Shown here: positions 1-8,758 of the stretch, piece by piece
Layout of the letters: each line of letters opens with the position of its first letter
Position numbering within the stretch: position 1 is the stretch's first letter
Assembly (NCBI RefSeq): GCF_042646425.1
Contig: NZ_JBHRTR010000007.1
Span: forward strand, 1-64,000
Direction of reading: 5' to 3'
DNA length: 64,000 bases
DNA from: Marinibaculum pumilum
Lineage (GTDB): Bacteria; Pseudomonadota; Alphaproteobacteria; Ferrovibrionales; Ferrovibrionaceae
The notes under the pieces: model-generated
What the model was told of the DNA's origin: nothing
What the model saw: only the letters and a program-made list of their open reading frames with translations
The model's database searches: none
Made by a program: the position numbers and the translations under genes

Positions 1-6
1 GCTCAT
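1..6 (-). CDS. First two codons (Met-Ser) of a gene running off the left edge
   Basis: Reading leftward on the minus strand, an AGGAGGAG ribosome binding site (positions 19 to 12) is followed five bases later by ATG at 6-4 and AGC at 3-1. The spacing and strength of the site make this a convincing start, but only two residues lie in the window, so the product is unknown. It lies downstream of lutC on the same strand and could be the last gene of the lactate operon. Confidence 0.6.
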
Positions 7-8
7 CA

Positions 9-29
9 AAGCTCCTCCTCACGGAGCTT
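9..29 (-). promoter_or_regulatory. Hairpin overlapping the ribosome binding site of the left-edge gene
   Basis: A perfect 7-bp inverted repeat (AAGCTCC at 9-15 and GGAGCTT at 23-29, 7-base loop) lies between lutC and the left-edge start codon. In the minus-strand transcript the second half of the Shine-Dalgarno sequence (positions 15-12) is paired in the stem and the first half is in the loop. This could tune translation of the next gene. The pairing is seen; the function is inferred. Confidence 0.4.
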
Positions 30-75
30 GAATCACTGTTCGCAATCCCATGCTACAAATTTATGAGTTTACGAC

Positions 76-777
76 CTAGTCCTCGTCCTCGACCAGCAGG
101 ATATGCAGCCGCCGGGGCCCGTGCGCGCCCAGAATCAGCTCCTGCTCGATATCCGCGGTACGCGACGGGCCGGTGATCAGGTTCACGGTGCGCGGAAAGG
201 CACGGTCGCCCGCCGTCACCGTCTGGGCCGCCCGCAGCCGGGTCCAGGCATCCTCCAGCGCCGGCACCACATCGCCGGCGCGCAGCACGACGACATGGGT
301 TTCCGGCAGGAAGTTCAGGCTGGTCGGCCGCTCCGGCGCCGACCAGAGCATCAGGGTGCCGGTCTCCGCAATGCCGGCGAAGGCCGGGGTGACGGAAACG
401 GCATCCTCCGGCACCGCCCGGCGCCGGGCGATGTCCAGCAGCCCGGCCTGCTGCCAGGGATAGGGGTCCAGCGCCAGGTCGGGGCTCATCGCCACCGCGG
501 CCGGCAGGTTGCGGTCGCTGAGATAGCGCATCAGCGCCGCCGGCACCTCCGCCGCCGGCACCCGGTCGACGGTGGCATTGGCAGCGACCGCCTTCGCCGC
601 GAACAGGTCCCGCATTTCCGCCACCGGGAGCTGCGCCCGCGCCGGCACCAGGTTGCGCGCCCGCGCGGCAAGCCGGCCCTCGACCTCTGCCGCCGCCGCC
701 TCGCGGTCGCGGCCGGGCTGGCGGGCCGCCAGGCTGTCGCGCAGGCCGCCGAGGATCCGGTCGCGGGCGCCGCTCAA
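76..777 (-). CDS. lutC: LutC-type lactate utilization protein (LUD domain)
   Basis: Third component of the cytoplasmic LutABC system, which oxidises L-lactate to pyruvate. The protein is about 233 residues, the normal LutC size, and ends with the LUD-domain pattern: a GIAETGTLM stretch in the middle and, near the C-terminus, GPSRTADIE followed by GAHGP. I place the start at TTG 777 because it overlaps the lutB stop (TTGA) and lies behind a GGGAGGGG ribosome binding site; no ATG fits better. Gene order lutA-lutB-lutC with overlapping stops and starts indicates one translationally coupled operon. Its exact chemical role within the complex is not settled for the family. Confidence 0.88.
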   Translation of the reverse strand: MSGARDRILGGLRDSLAARQPGRDREAAAAEVEGRLAARARNLVPARAQLPVAEMRDLFAAKAVAANATVDRVPAAEVPAALMRYLSDRNLPAAVAMSPDLALDPYPWQQAGLLDIARRRAVPEDAVSVTPAFAGIAETGTLMLWSAPERPTSLNFLPETHVVVLRAGDVVPALEDAWTRLRAAQTVTAGDRAFPRTVNLITGPSRTADIEQELILGAHGPRRLHILLVEDED

Positions 778-2201
778 TGCCGCCCCTCCCGGCCCCGCGC
801 CGCCCAGAGATCGTGGAAGCTGCGCCCTTCGGGTGCCGGCATGTCGCGCCCGGCGGTCCAGCTGCCGGCGAAGGGCAGGCGCGCGGCACGGCCGCGCCGG
901 CCGCCGGCAAGGGCGAGCCCGCGGGCCGCCAGGCGGGCGGCGATGCGGTAGAGCCGCGGCCGTGCCGCGAGCCAGGCCCAGGCCCGCACCGCATGGCGCT
1001 GCATCGCCGGCGTCACCGACTGGCGGAACGCCTCCTCCCGCCAGTGGCGCATGATCTTCGGCAGCGGGATCCGCATCGGGCAGACCTCCTCGCAGCGCCC
1101 GCAGAATGAGGAGGCCTGCGGCAGGTGATAGGCCTCCTTCACCCCCAGGAAATGCGGATCGATGGCCGCCCCGATCGGCCCCGGATAGACCCAGCCATAG
1201 GCATGGCCGCCGACGGCCCGATAGACCGGGCAATGGTTCATGCAGGCACCGCAGCGGATGCAGCGCAGCACCTCCGACGCCGGCCCGCCGAGCAGCCGGG
1301 AGCGGCCATTGTCCAGCAGGACGACATGGAATTCCTCCGGCCCGTCCAGGTCGCCGTCGCGCTTCGGACCGGTGGAAAAGGTGGTGTAGACCGACATCTC
1401 CTGGCCGGTGGCCGACCGTGCCAGGATGCGCAGCAGGGTGGAGACATCCTCCAGGGTCGGCACCACCTTCTCGATGCTGGCCAGCACCAGATGCACCCGC
1501 GGCAGGGACTGGGTCAGGTCGCCATTGCCCTCGTTGGTGACGATCACCGTGGAGCCGGTCTCCGCCACCAGGAAGTTGGCGCCGGTGATGCCCATATCGG
1601 CGTCGATGTATTTCTGCCGCAGTACCTCGCGCGCCTCGGCCACCAGGTCGCCGCCGTCGGTCAGTTTCCGCGTCTTGCCATAGCGCGCGTGATGTTCGTG
1701 GAACAGGTCGCTGACCTGCGCCTTCGTCTTGTGCACCGCCGGCGCGATGATGTGGCTGGGCGGTTCGTCGGCCAGCTGGATGATGTATTCGCCCAGGTCG
1801 GTCTCGATCGGTTCGACGCCGTTCTGTTCCAGGAACGGGTTGAGGCCGATCTCCTCCGCCACCATCGACTTGCCCTTGGTGACGGTGCGGGCGCCGGCCG
1901 CGCGTGCCACCGCCAGGATCGCCTCCCGCGCCTCGGCCGGGGTGGCGGCCCAGTGCACCTTCCCGCCGCGGGCCGTCACCGCGGCCTCGAACCGCTCCAG
2001 ATAGACATCCAGATGGTCCAGGACATGGCTCTTGATCGCCAGCCCCTCGTCGCGCAGCGCGTCGAATTCCGGCAGGCCGGCCACCGCCGCCGACCGGGCA
2101 TCGCCGAACTTGCCGCCGATCCGGGCGAAGCTGTCCTGCAGGATGCGGTCGTCCAGCGCCGTCCGGGCCTGTTCCTTGAAGCGGTGCGCGGCCAGCTCCA
2201 T
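774..2201 (-). CDS. lutB: LutB iron-sulfur protein of the lactate oxidation complex
   Basis: Large iron-sulfur subunit of LutABC, about 475 residues. The N-terminal two thirds is a LUD domain (TGANFLVAETGS near residues 205-215). Two 4Fe-4S motifs follow: CIRCGACMNHC near residue 312 and CGRCEEVC near residue 365. These clusters are expected to pass electrons from lactate onward. The ATG at 2201 shares one base with the lutA stop (TGATG); a GTG one codon upstream is an equally coupled alternative. The downstream gene lutC overlaps its stop. No odd features. Confidence 0.92.
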   Translation of the reverse strand: MELAAHRFKEQARTALDDRILQDSFARIGGKFGDARSAAVAGLPEFDALRDEGLAIKSHVLDHLDVYLERFEAAVTARGGKVHWAATPAEAREAILAVARAAGARTVTKGKSMVAEEIGLNPFLEQNGVEPIETDLGEYIIQLADEPPSHIIAPAVHKTKAQVSDLFHEHHARYGKTRKLTDGGDLVAEAREVLRQKYIDADMGITGANFLVAETGSTVIVTNEGNGDLTQSLPRVHLVLASIEKVVPTLEDVSTLLRILARSATGQEMSVYTTFSTGPKRDGDLDGPEEFHVVLLDNGRSRLLGGPASEVLRCIRCGACMNHCPVYRAVGGHAYGWVYPGPIGAAIDPHFLGVKEAYHLPQASSFCGRCEEVCPMRIPLPKIMRHWREEAFRQSVTPAMQRHAVRAWAWLAARPRLYRIAARLAARGLALAGGRRGRAARLPFAGSWTAGRDMPAPEGRSFHDLWAARGREGRH

Positions 2202-2965
2202 CACCGGCCCCCCAGCGGCGGGGCGGCCGTCTCTCCGGCCAGCACCTCCGCCACATGCCGCGCCCGGCAGGCGGAGCCGCGGCGGGTCAGCCGGCCGGCG
2301 ATGTTCAGCAGGCAGCCCAGGTCGCCGGCCAGCACCAGCTCCGCGCCCGTCGCCTCGATGGCGTCGACCTTGCGGTCGACCATTGCCACGGAAATGTCCG
2401 GATACTTCACGCAGAAGGTGCCGCCGAAGCCGCAGCAGGCTTCCCGCTCGGCCGCCTCCACCAGCTCCAGGCCGGCGACCCCGGCTATCAGCTGCCGCGG
2501 CTGCGCCGCCACCCCGCCCTCCCGCAGGGAAGAGCAGGAATCGTGGTAGGTCACCCGGCCGTCGAAGCGCGCCGCCACATCGTCCATGCCGCAGATATCG
2601 ACCAGGAAGGCGGTCAGCTCGTGGCAGCGCGCCGCCAGCGCGTCCGCGCGGGCCGCATAGGCCGGATCGTCGGCCAGCAGGGCCGGCAGATGCCGCGACA
2701 GCATGCCGGCGCAGGACCCGCTGGGCGCCACGACATGGTCGAAGCTTTCGTCGCCGAAGGTGTCGACCAGCAGCCGGGCCAGGCGGGTCGCGGAGGCGCG
2801 GTCGCCGCTGTTATAGGCCGGCTGGCCGCAGCAGGTCTGCGCATCGGGCACGCTGACCCGGCAGCCGGCCCGTTCCAGCAGGCGCACCGCGGCGAAGCCG
2901 ACGGACGGACGGTACAGGTCCACCAGGCAGGTGACGAACAGGGCGACATGCGGCCCCTGCGACAT
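2201..2965 (-). CDS. lutA: LutA (Fe-S)-binding protein with two cysteine-rich CCG domains
   Basis: Small CCG-domain subunit of the L-lactate oxidation system, 254 residues. Cysteine-rich motifs occur near the N-terminus (CCGQ in TCCGQPAYNSGD), in the middle (HDSCSSLR) and near the C-terminus (ACCGFGGTF), the heterodisulfide-reductase-like arrangement of the LutA/GlcF family. I chose ATG 2965, giving MSQGPHVALFV, because it matches the usual family N-terminus and has GAGGA nearby; longer reading upstream is low-complexity arginine-rich and unlikely to be translated. It is the first gene of the lutABC operon. A GlcF-like role is less likely because LutB and LutC follow. Confidence 0.9.
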   Translation of the reverse strand: MSQGPHVALFVTCLVDLYRPSVGFAAVRLLERAGCRVSVPDAQTCCGQPAYNSGDRASATRLARLLVDTFGDESFDHVVAPSGSCAGMLSRHLPALLADDPAYAARADALAARCHELTAFLVDICGMDDVAARFDGRVTYHDSCSSLREGGVAAQPRQLIAGVAGLELVEAAEREACCGFGGTFCVKYPDISVAMVDRKVDAIEATGAELVLAGDLGCLLNIAGRLTRRGSACRARHVAEVLAGETAAPPLGGR

Positions 2966-3033
2966 CGCTGATCCTCGCTCTCTTTTCGTTGCCGGCAGTA
3001 TAGCATCGCGCCGCCGCCGGGACGGCGACCGTG

Positions 3034-4269
3034 TCACGCGGCTGGCTGCACCAGGCTGCGCGGCACCAGGACCCACATATGGCCGGGATCGCGCATCCGG
3101 CCGGCACGGTCGGCCGCCTCCGGCCCATGGCCCCAGAACACGTCGCCGCGCACCGCCCCGCGGATCGCGCCGCCGGTATCCTGCGCGATCATCAGTCGCC
3201 GCAGCGGCAGGCCCGAGGGCGGCGGTTCGCCGCCGAAGGCCCCGTCGAGGTCGGTGTCCAGCCAGACCGGCAGGCCGTAGGCGAACAGGGTCCGGTCCAC
3301 CGCCAGCGAGCGTTCCGGGGTCAGCGCCACGCCCTGCGCGCCGACCGGCCCGTCGCCGTCCAGCTCCCGGAAGAAGATGTAGGAGGCGTTCATGTTCATC
3401 AGGGCGTCGGCCTGGTCCGGGTGGGCCGCCAGCCAGTCCCGGATCGCCTGCATCGACATCCGGTCCTTCGGCACCTCGCCGCGGTCGATCAGCGCCCGGC
3501 CGATGGCGAAATAGGGATGGCCGTTCTGGCCGGCATAGCCCACCCGCATCGCGCTGCCATCTTCCAGCGCAACCCGGCCCGATCCCTGGATATGGAGGAA
3601 GAAGGCGTCGACCGGATCGTCCACCCAGACCAGTTCCAGGCCCCGCCCCGCCAGGGCGCCGCCGGCGATCGCCGCGCGGTCGGGGAAGCCGTCGGGCTTC
3701 GCGCCGTTCTTCAGTTCCGGCGGCAGGCGGTACAGCGGATACCGGTAGCGCGCGTCCGGGCGACGGGCGCCCCGCAGGCTCGCCTCGAAATAGCCGGTGA
3801 ACAGACCGTCATAGCCACCGGGCCCGGCCACCTGGTAGGGCCGGAAATGCGTCTCGAAGAAGTCGCGTGCTGCGATCCGGTCCAGGACCCCGGTCTGCGC
3901 CAGGGCCGCACAGATCGGCTGCCAGTCGCCGATCCGGCCGAATTCCGGCCGCGGCCCGGCGGACCGCTCCGCCGGCTGCGCCATGATCCGGTCGCAGGAC
4001 CGGCGCAGGGCCGGTATGGCCGCGTCGTGATCGTCCGCCGCCCAGCCCCGCATGGCGGAATAGGTGTCCGGCGTCAGCGCCAGGTCGGGCCCCGGCTCCT
4101 GCCGCCCGGCGCAATCGGTCAGCACCAGGGCCGCGCCCAGAACCGCGGCCAGGCGCAGATGCCGCAGCCAGGACCGGCGCCGCGGCCGCCCGCCGGATGG
4201 CCCGCCGGATGGTCCGATGGGCGTCGCCGTGAATTCGCCCGGCAATTGCGGAAAGGGGGACAGCCGCAC
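3034..4269 (-). CDS. mltA: Membrane-bound lytic murein transglycosylase A
   Basis: Cleaves the glycan strands of peptidoglycan with formation of 1,6-anhydromuramic acid, acting from the outer membrane. About 411 residues with a basic N-region, a hydrophobic stretch and a lipobox LTDC, so Cys53 is the likely lipidated residue. The C-terminal 3D domain contains DTGGAIRG and then RGDVFWG; by analogy with Escherichia coli MltA the Asp of the second motif is catalytic. The GTG start follows the Tim44-like gene by 12 bases with a weak ribosome binding site, so it may be translated by coupling; a shorter start nearer the lipobox is possible. mltA next to a Tim44-like gene is standard in alphaproteobacteria. 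Confidence 0.9.
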   Translation of the reverse strand: MRLSPFPQLPGEFTATPIGPSGGPSGGRPRRRSWLRHLRLAAVLGAALVLTDCAGRQEPGPDLALTPDTYSAMRGWAADDHDAAIPALRRSCDRIMAQPAERSAGPRPEFGRIGDWQPICAALAQTGVLDRIAARDFFETHFRPYQVAGPGGYDGLFTGYFEASLRGARRPDARYRYPLYRLPPELKNGAKPDGFPDRAAIAGGALAGRGLELVWVDDPVDAFFLHIQGSGRVALEDGSAMRVGYAGQNGHPYFAIGRALIDRGEVPKDRMSMQAIRDWLAAHPDQADALMNMNASYIFFRELDGDGPVGAQGVALTPERSLAVDRTLFAYGLPVWLDTDLDGAFGGEPPPSGLPLRRLMIAQDTGGAIRGAVRGDVFWGHGPEAADRAGRMRDPGHMWVLVPRSLVQPAA

Positions 4270-4281
4270 CTTGGCGGCAGC

Positions 4282-4965
4282 CTATTGCTGGTCGCTGGTG
4301 GCGATCAGCACCCAGTTCGGGTCGGAGGAGGAGAGGTCGCGCCGGAAGGTCCAGTACTCGGCCACGATCTCGATCGTGTTGCCGGAACCGCCGATCACCT
4401 CGCCCTGCGCGTTCTTCGTCTGGTTCATCAGCTCGGCGACGATCTTCACCGTCACCTCCGCCACCCGGCCGGTGACATTGGCTTCGGAGATCGTGGCCGA
4501 CTTGATGCCGATCAGGGTCGTCTCATGCGTCTCGCCGGCGCGGTCGCGCGCGTCGATCGCCTCCTCGAAGCTGCGATAGACGTCATCGGACAGAAGCGGC
4601 CGCAACTCGCTCTTCTCGCCCTTCGCGAAGGCCGTCACGATCATCTCGTAGGCGGCCTGGGCGCCCTGCAGGAACTGCTGTTCGCTGAAATTGCGATCCA
4701 GGCGCCGCACCTGCGCCAGGCCGGGCGGGCCGGCAGGCTCCGGCTCTTCACCGTCCCTCGCACCGCGTTCGGGCAGGGAAATGATCTTCTCTTCCTCGTC
4801 GTCCTGGTCCTTGTCCTCGTTCCGCACGTCGCGGGATCCGGGAAGGCCCCGCGGCGGCCGCTCATGCCCGGTGCGTCGCCCCAGCACGCCGCGCAGGCGC
4901 AGCAGGATGAAACCCGCCACCATGGCAAGGAGAAGAATTTCCAGGAACTGATAATCGCCGCCCAT
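4282..4965 (-). CDS. Tim44-like domain membrane protein
   Basis: A 227-residue protein with one N-terminal transmembrane helix (LEILLLAMVAGFILLRLRG, residues 8-26), a charged linker rich in Asp, Glu and Lys, and a C-terminal Tim44-like domain. Such proteins are related to the mitochondrial import component Tim44 and are held to be inner-membrane anchored with the domain in the cytoplasm; their bacterial role is uncertain. It lies directly upstream of mltA and divergent from secB, the conserved alphaproteobacterial arrangement. GAGG precedes ATG 4965 at usable distance. Confidence 0.85.
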   Translation of the reverse strand: MGGDYQFLEILLLAMVAGFILLRLRGVLGRRTGHERPPRGLPGSRDVRNEDKDQDDEEEKIISLPERGARDGEEPEPAGPPGLAQVRRLDRNFSEQQFLQGAQAAYEMIVTAFAKGEKSELRPLLSDDVYRSFEEAIDARDRAGETHETTLIGIKSATISEANVTGRVAEVTVKIVAELMNQTKNAQGEVIGGSGNTIEIVAEYWTFRRDLSSSDPNWVLIATSDQQ

Positions 4966-5291
4966 CGTATCCGTACCTCATCGGCCCGACGCGCCGGAGA
5001 GCAAGGCTCCGGAAGTCTCGGGCCAGTGTTTCCAGCGCGGCCGATCCGTTGCGAACAGCAGACCGCACCCTAACCGGTTGACGGCGCAGGGTCCAGCACA
5101 GCCGCAACCAACCTGCCGCGACGGCGCCGGATATCCGCCTTGCCGCCTCCGGCGCATCCATGCTAGCAGCCCAGCCGGCAGCGGCGGGCGAGCGGTCACG
5201 CATCGACCGCTTCGGCCTGCCCGTTCCCCAGATTGCCGCCGATGCCGGGCCATTTGGCCCAGGCGGCTGCAGACCCGAAAAGGCCTGACCC
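4966..5291. other. Divergent intergenic region between the Tim44-like gene and secB
   Basis: This 326-bp stretch separates two divergently transcribed genes and must hold both promoters. Open frames crossing it are arginine- and proline-rich and lack ribosome binding sites, so I do not call them. I see no clear -35/-10 pair, no RNA gene and no strong repeat. The fxsA gene often found beside secB in relatives is absent here. Confidence 0.5.
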
Positions 5292-5807
5292 ATGAGCAAC
5301 GCCGCAGCCCAGGATCCGTCCGCGCCGGAAGCACCGTCGATCTCCGTTTCCGGACAATATGTGAAGGATTTCTCGTTTGAGAACCCGAACGCGCCGGAGT
5401 CACTGGCCAGCGACGCCCCGCAGCCTCAGATCGAGGTCAATGTCGATGTACAGGCCCGCGGCTTCCGCAACAACATGTACGAGGTCGTGCTGCGCATCCA
5501 CGGGCATTGCCGCCAGGCGGAAAACACCGCCTTCGTGGTGGAGCTGGACTATGCGGGGCTGTTCGTCCTGCGCAATTTCGAGCAGGGCCATCTGGAGCAG
5601 GCCTGCCTGATCGAATGCCCCCGCCTGCTGTTCCCGTTCGCGCGGACGATCATCGCGAACACCACCCGGGATGGCGGCTTCCCGCCGCTGCTGCTGGACC
5701 CGATCGACTTCAACCAGCTGTACCAGCGCAGCCGCGCGACCCAGGCCGGTGCCGGCCAGGCTGCTGCCGATCAGGGTGCCACAGATCAGGGCGCGGACGA
5801 GAGCTGA
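5292..5807 (+). CDS. secB: Protein-export chaperone SecB
   Basis: Cytoplasmic tetrameric chaperone that keeps precursor proteins unfolded and hands them to SecA. The 171-residue protein contains the conserved core (FSFENPNAP near residue 28, YEVVLRIHG, FVVELDYAGLF, CPRLLFPFARTII and PPLLLDPIDF). After the core it has a longer than usual Ala/Gln/Asp-rich tail of about 25 residues, which is probably disordered. ATG 5292 is preceded by AAAAGG eight bases upstream. It converges on dnaQ with only 16 bases between stops. Confidence 0.95.
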   Translation: MSNAAAQDPSAPEAPSISVSGQYVKDFSFENPNAPESLASDAPQPQIEVNVDVQARGFRNNMYEVVLRIHGHCRQAENTAFVVELDYAGLFVLRNFEQGHLEQACLIECPRLLFPFARTIIANTTRDGGFPPLLLDPIDFNQLYQRSRATQAGAGQAAADQGATDQGADES

Positions 5808-5823
5808 GCGCCGGAGCCCAGCC

Positions 5824-6525
5824 TCAACCCCGTCCTTCCTCCGCGCCTTCGCCCCGCAGCCAGATCGGTTCGGCGATCTTCGCCTGCAGGAAGGCCAGAT
5901 GGGCCGCCTGTTCCGCGGCGCTCGCCGCGTGCGGCCGCGGCGGCCGCGGGGCGGCGCCGGTCATCGCGGCGAGGCCGGCCTCCTCCTCCACTTGCAGGCT
6001 GAGGCCGGTCTGGCGGCCGCCCAGCAGTTCCAGATAGACCTCGGCCAGCAGTTCCGCGTCCAGCAGGGCGCCGTGCTTTGTCCGCGCGGAATTGTCGATG
6101 CCGAACCGGCTGCACAGCGCATCCAGGCTGGCGGCCGCGCCGGGAAAGCGCTTGCGCGCCATCCGCACGGTATCCACGGCGCGGTCCATCGCCAGCACCG
6201 GCAGGCCCAGCCGGGTCAGTTCCGCGTTCAGGAAGCCCATGTCGAAGCTGGCATTGTGGATCACCAGCGGATCGTCGCCGATGAAGTCCAGGAAGGCCTG
6301 CACCTCCTCCGCGAAGGTGCGGTGCCCGGAGAGGAATTCCGCCGACAGGCCGTGCACGCGGAACGCCTCCTCCGGCATGTCGCGTTCGGGATTGAGGTAG
6401 ACGTGGAAGCTCTCGCCCGTCGCCACGTGATTGCGCAGCTCCAGGCAGCCGATCTCGACCAGCCGGTCGCCGCCGTTCGGGTTCAGGCCGGTGGTCTCGG
6501 TATCCAGCACGATCTCGCGCAGCAT
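5824..6525 (-). CDS. dnaQ: DNA polymerase III epsilon subunit (3'-5' proofreading exonuclease)
   Basis: Proofreading exonuclease of the replicative polymerase. The three DEDDh exonuclease motifs are present: DTETTG near residues 8-13, HNASFDMGFL, and HGALLDAELL with the histidine that defines the DEDDh type. A C-terminal tail after about residue 185 probably contacts the polymerase alpha subunit. I place the start at ATG 6525 (MLREIVLDTETTG) because family members begin within a few residues of the first motif; ATG 6537 also has a ribosome binding site and would add four residues. Last gene of the minus-strand series ppsR-maf-aroE-coaE-dnaQ. Confidence 0.95.
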   Translation of the reverse strand: MLREIVLDTETTGLNPNGGDRLVEIGCLELRNHVATGESFHVYLNPERDMPEEAFRVHGLSAEFLSGHRTFAEEVQAFLDFIGDDPLVIHNASFDMGFLNAELTRLGLPVLAMDRAVDTVRMARKRFPGAAASLDALCSRFGIDNSARTKHGALLDAELLAEVYLELLGGRQTGLSLQVEEEAGLAAMTGAAPRPPRPHAASAAEQAAHLAFLQAKIAEPIWLRGEGAEEGRG

Positions 6526-6591
6526 CAGCCCTCGCATCCTTTCCGTCCCGGCAAGCCCGCCGGGAAGGCCCTGCATGTCCTGGCCGGGTCA

Positions 6592-7209
6592 TCAATCCGC
6601 AGCTGGCGTGCCTTCCTCGGCGCGCCGGCGCATTGCCGCAGCGACCCGGGAGACATGGTCCCGCGTCTCCTCCAGGCTGCTGCCGGTGGGAATGACGAAA
6701 TCGGCCCGTTCCCGCTTCTCCGCATCCGGTACCTGCTTCGCCAGGATAGAGTCGAACTTTTCCTCGGTCATCCCGGGACGTGCCAGGACCCGTTCACGCT
6801 GCGCCTCCGCCGGCGCACTCACCACGGCGGAGGCGTCGACATTCTTCTCCCCGCCCGTCTCGAACAGCAGCGGGATGTCGAGCACCACGAACGGCGCGCC
6901 CGCCGCCTCCGCTTCCGCCAGGAAGCGCTGCCGCATCTGGCCGACCAGCGGATGGACGATGCCTTCCAGCCGTTTCAGTGCCGCTGCATCCCCCAGCACC
7001 AGGGGGGCCAGACGCTGGCGGTCCACGGCGCCGTCGACGACGGCGTCCGGGAAGGCTTCCTGCATCGGTGCGACCGCCGCACCGCCGCGGGCATAGAGCG
7101 CATGCACCGCCGCATCGGCATCGAACACCGGCACGCCGAGGTCGCGGAACATTGCCGCCACGGTACTCTTGCCCATGCCGATGGAGCCGGTCAGCCCGAG
7201 ATGCAGCAT
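6592..7209 (-). CDS. coaE: Dephospho-CoA kinase
   Basis: Final step of coenzyme A synthesis: ATP-dependent phosphorylation of the ribose 3'-hydroxyl of dephospho-CoA. The 205-residue protein starts with the P-loop LTGSIGMGKST (residues 6-16) and has the substrate-binding DADAAVH motif near residue 30 and the lid region around VLDIPLLFETG. AGGGGGAAG lies nine bases upstream of ATG 7209. Position between aroE and dnaQ is conserved in alphaproteobacteria. Confidence 0.95.
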   Translation of the reverse strand: MLHLGLTGSIGMGKSTVAAMFRDLGVPVFDADAAVHALYARGGAAVAPMQEAFPDAVVDGAVDRQRLAPLVLGDAAALKRLEGIVHPLVGQMRQRFLAEAEAAGAPFVVLDIPLLFETGGEKNVDASAVVSAPAEAQRERVLARPGMTEEKFDSILAKQVPDAEKRERADFVIPTGSSLEETRDHVSRVAAAMRRRAEEGTPAAD

Positions 7210-7259
7210 GTCGGTCGCTTCCCCCTGCGATGGTCCTGCGGTTCGAATGACGCCCGGTG

Positions 7260-8132
7260 CTAGCCGGCCCGAAGGTGGTCCAGCATGGCCTGCCGCAGGG
7301 CCGCGGTGACGGCCGGCGCGACGCCGAACCAGGCGGCGAAGCCGGGTCGCCCCTGGTGCAGCAGCATGCCGAGCCCGTCGACCGTGGCGAGGCCTCGCGC
7401 CGCTGCGGCCTGCAGCAGGGCGGTGGCGAGCGGAGTGTAGACGATGTCGGCGACCAGGACAGTGTCGTCGGCCGGGGCCAGCAGCGCGCCCTGCAATGCC
7501 GGATCCATCGGCGGCTGGCCCTTCATCCCCAGGCTGGTGGTGTTCACCAGAAGCCCGCAGCCGGCGGCCGCCACGGTCGCCGCATCCAGGTCATGAAGCC
7601 GGATGCCGTCGCCGAGATGGTCGTGCAGCGCGGCGGCCCGGTCGGGAGAGCGGTTGACGATGCGCACTTCCGGGCAGCCGGCGTCCAGCAGCACGGCGGC
7701 GATCGAACGTGCCGCGCCGCCGGCCCCCAGCAGGCAGACCGGCCGCGCCGCCGGCCTGTAGTCGGGGCGGATCTCGCGAACGCTCTCCAGAAAGCCGTAG
7801 CCGTCGGTGCTGTCGCCTTCCAGGCTGCCGTCACTGCGCCGCACGACGGTATTCACGCTGCCGGCCCGGCGGGCCCTGTCACTGACGATGTCGACCAGGG
7901 CCGGTGCGGCGAGCTTGTGCGGCAGGGTGACGTTGAAGCCGCGCAGTTCGCCCGTCCGCACCCGGTCGAATGCCGCCGGCAGCGCATCGGGCGGCACCGG
8001 GATGCGGTCATAGCGGCCATCGATGCCATGCACCGACAGCCAGTGCCGGTGCATCACCGGCGACAGCGAATGGTCGACCGGCCAGCCGATCACGCCGGCC
8101 CGCGCCACGGGCCCGGAATCCGCCGCGCTCAT
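7260..8132 (-). CDS. aroE: Shikimate dehydrogenase (NADP+)
   Basis: Reduces 3-dehydroshikimate to shikimate in aromatic amino acid synthesis. Visible motifs: SLSPVMHRHW (shikimate pocket, near residue 22), NVTLPHK with the catalytic lysine near residue 70, the nucleotide-binding GAGGAARSIAAVL near residue 133, and DSTDGYGF. Length 290 residues is normal. ATG 8132 overlaps the maf stop by four bases (ATGA), so translation is coupled to maf. Confidence 0.95.
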   Translation of the reverse strand: MSAADSGPVARAGVIGWPVDHSLSPVMHRHWLSVHGIDGRYDRIPVPPDALPAAFDRVRTGELRGFNVTLPHKLAAPALVDIVSDRARRAGSVNTVVRRSDGSLEGDSTDGYGFLESVREIRPDYRPAARPVCLLGAGGAARSIAAVLLDAGCPEVRIVNRSPDRAAALHDHLGDGIRLHDLDAATVAAAGCGLLVNTTSLGMKGQPPMDPALQGALLAPADDTVLVADIVYTPLATALLQAAAARGLATVDGLGMLLHQGRPGFAAWFGVAPAVTAALRQAMLDHLRAG

Positions 8133-8758
8133 TCCGGCACCACCCCGAGATGGCGCAGCCGCGCGATCACCGGCAGCAGCGGCATGCCCAGGATGGTGAA
8201 CCAGTCGCCTTCGAACCGTTCGAACAGCTGCAAGCCGGGCCCCTCCATCCTGTAGCCACCCACCGTCGCGAGCGCCGCCTGCGGATCCCGCGCCAGGCAG
8301 GCATCCAGGGCGGCATCGCCGAACCGGCGCATGGTCAGGTCGGCGCTGTCCACCGCCTGCCAGGGGCTGTCTTCCCCGGCCCAGACAATGGCCGCGCTGG
8401 TCAGCCGGTGGGTTCGTCCCCGCAACGCAAGCAGCTGCCGGCGGGCGGCCGCGAGGTCGGCCGGCTTGTCATACCATTCGCCGCCGCAGGTCAGGACCTG
8501 GTCGGCGGCGATCACCACCGGCGCCGCCCTGCCGGCCGGCCATTGCCGCAGGGCCGCCTCCGCCTTGGCCCGGGCCAAAGCGAGCGCGGTCTCGTCGGCG
8601 GTCGCGCCCGCCGCCCGCAGTTCCGCCTTCAGCGGTGCCTCGTCCAGGCCGGGCGGCTGCAGCACCGCCGCGATGCCCGCCTGCGACAGCATGTCCCGCC
8701 GCGCCGCACTGCCCGAAGCCAGGACGACGGGACGCAGGCACGACTGCCGGCCGCTCAC
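8129..8758 (-). CDS. maf: Maf-family nucleoside triphosphate pyrophosphatase
   Basis: Hydrolyses non-canonical or modified nucleoside triphosphates to the monophosphate and pyrophosphate. The 209-residue protein has the Maf N-terminal LASGSAARRDML (residues 13-24) and the ADQVLTCGGEW motif with the conserved Asp near residue 86. The GTG start at 8758 overlaps the stop of the upstream regulator gene by four bases (GTGA), and its own stop overlaps the aroE start, so three genes are tightly coupled. Substrate preference (dTTP/UTP or m7GTP) cannot be told by eye. Confidence 0.92.
   Translation of the reverse strand: MSGRQSCLRPVVLASGSAARRDMLSQAGIAAVLQPPGLDEAPLKAELRAAGATADETALALARAKAEAALRQWPAGRAAPVVIAADQVLTCGGEWYDKPADLAAARRQLLALRGRTHRLTSAAIVWAGEDSPWQAVDSADLTMRRFGDAALDACLARDPQAALATVGGYRMEGPGLQLFERFEGDWFTILGMPLLPVIARLRHLGVVPE

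Noticed and set aside
4862..5299. 145-codon minus-strand frame in the Tim44-secB gap
   Set aside because: Overlaps the Tim44-like gene start, no ribosome binding site, low-complexity sequence; not an fxsA homologue.
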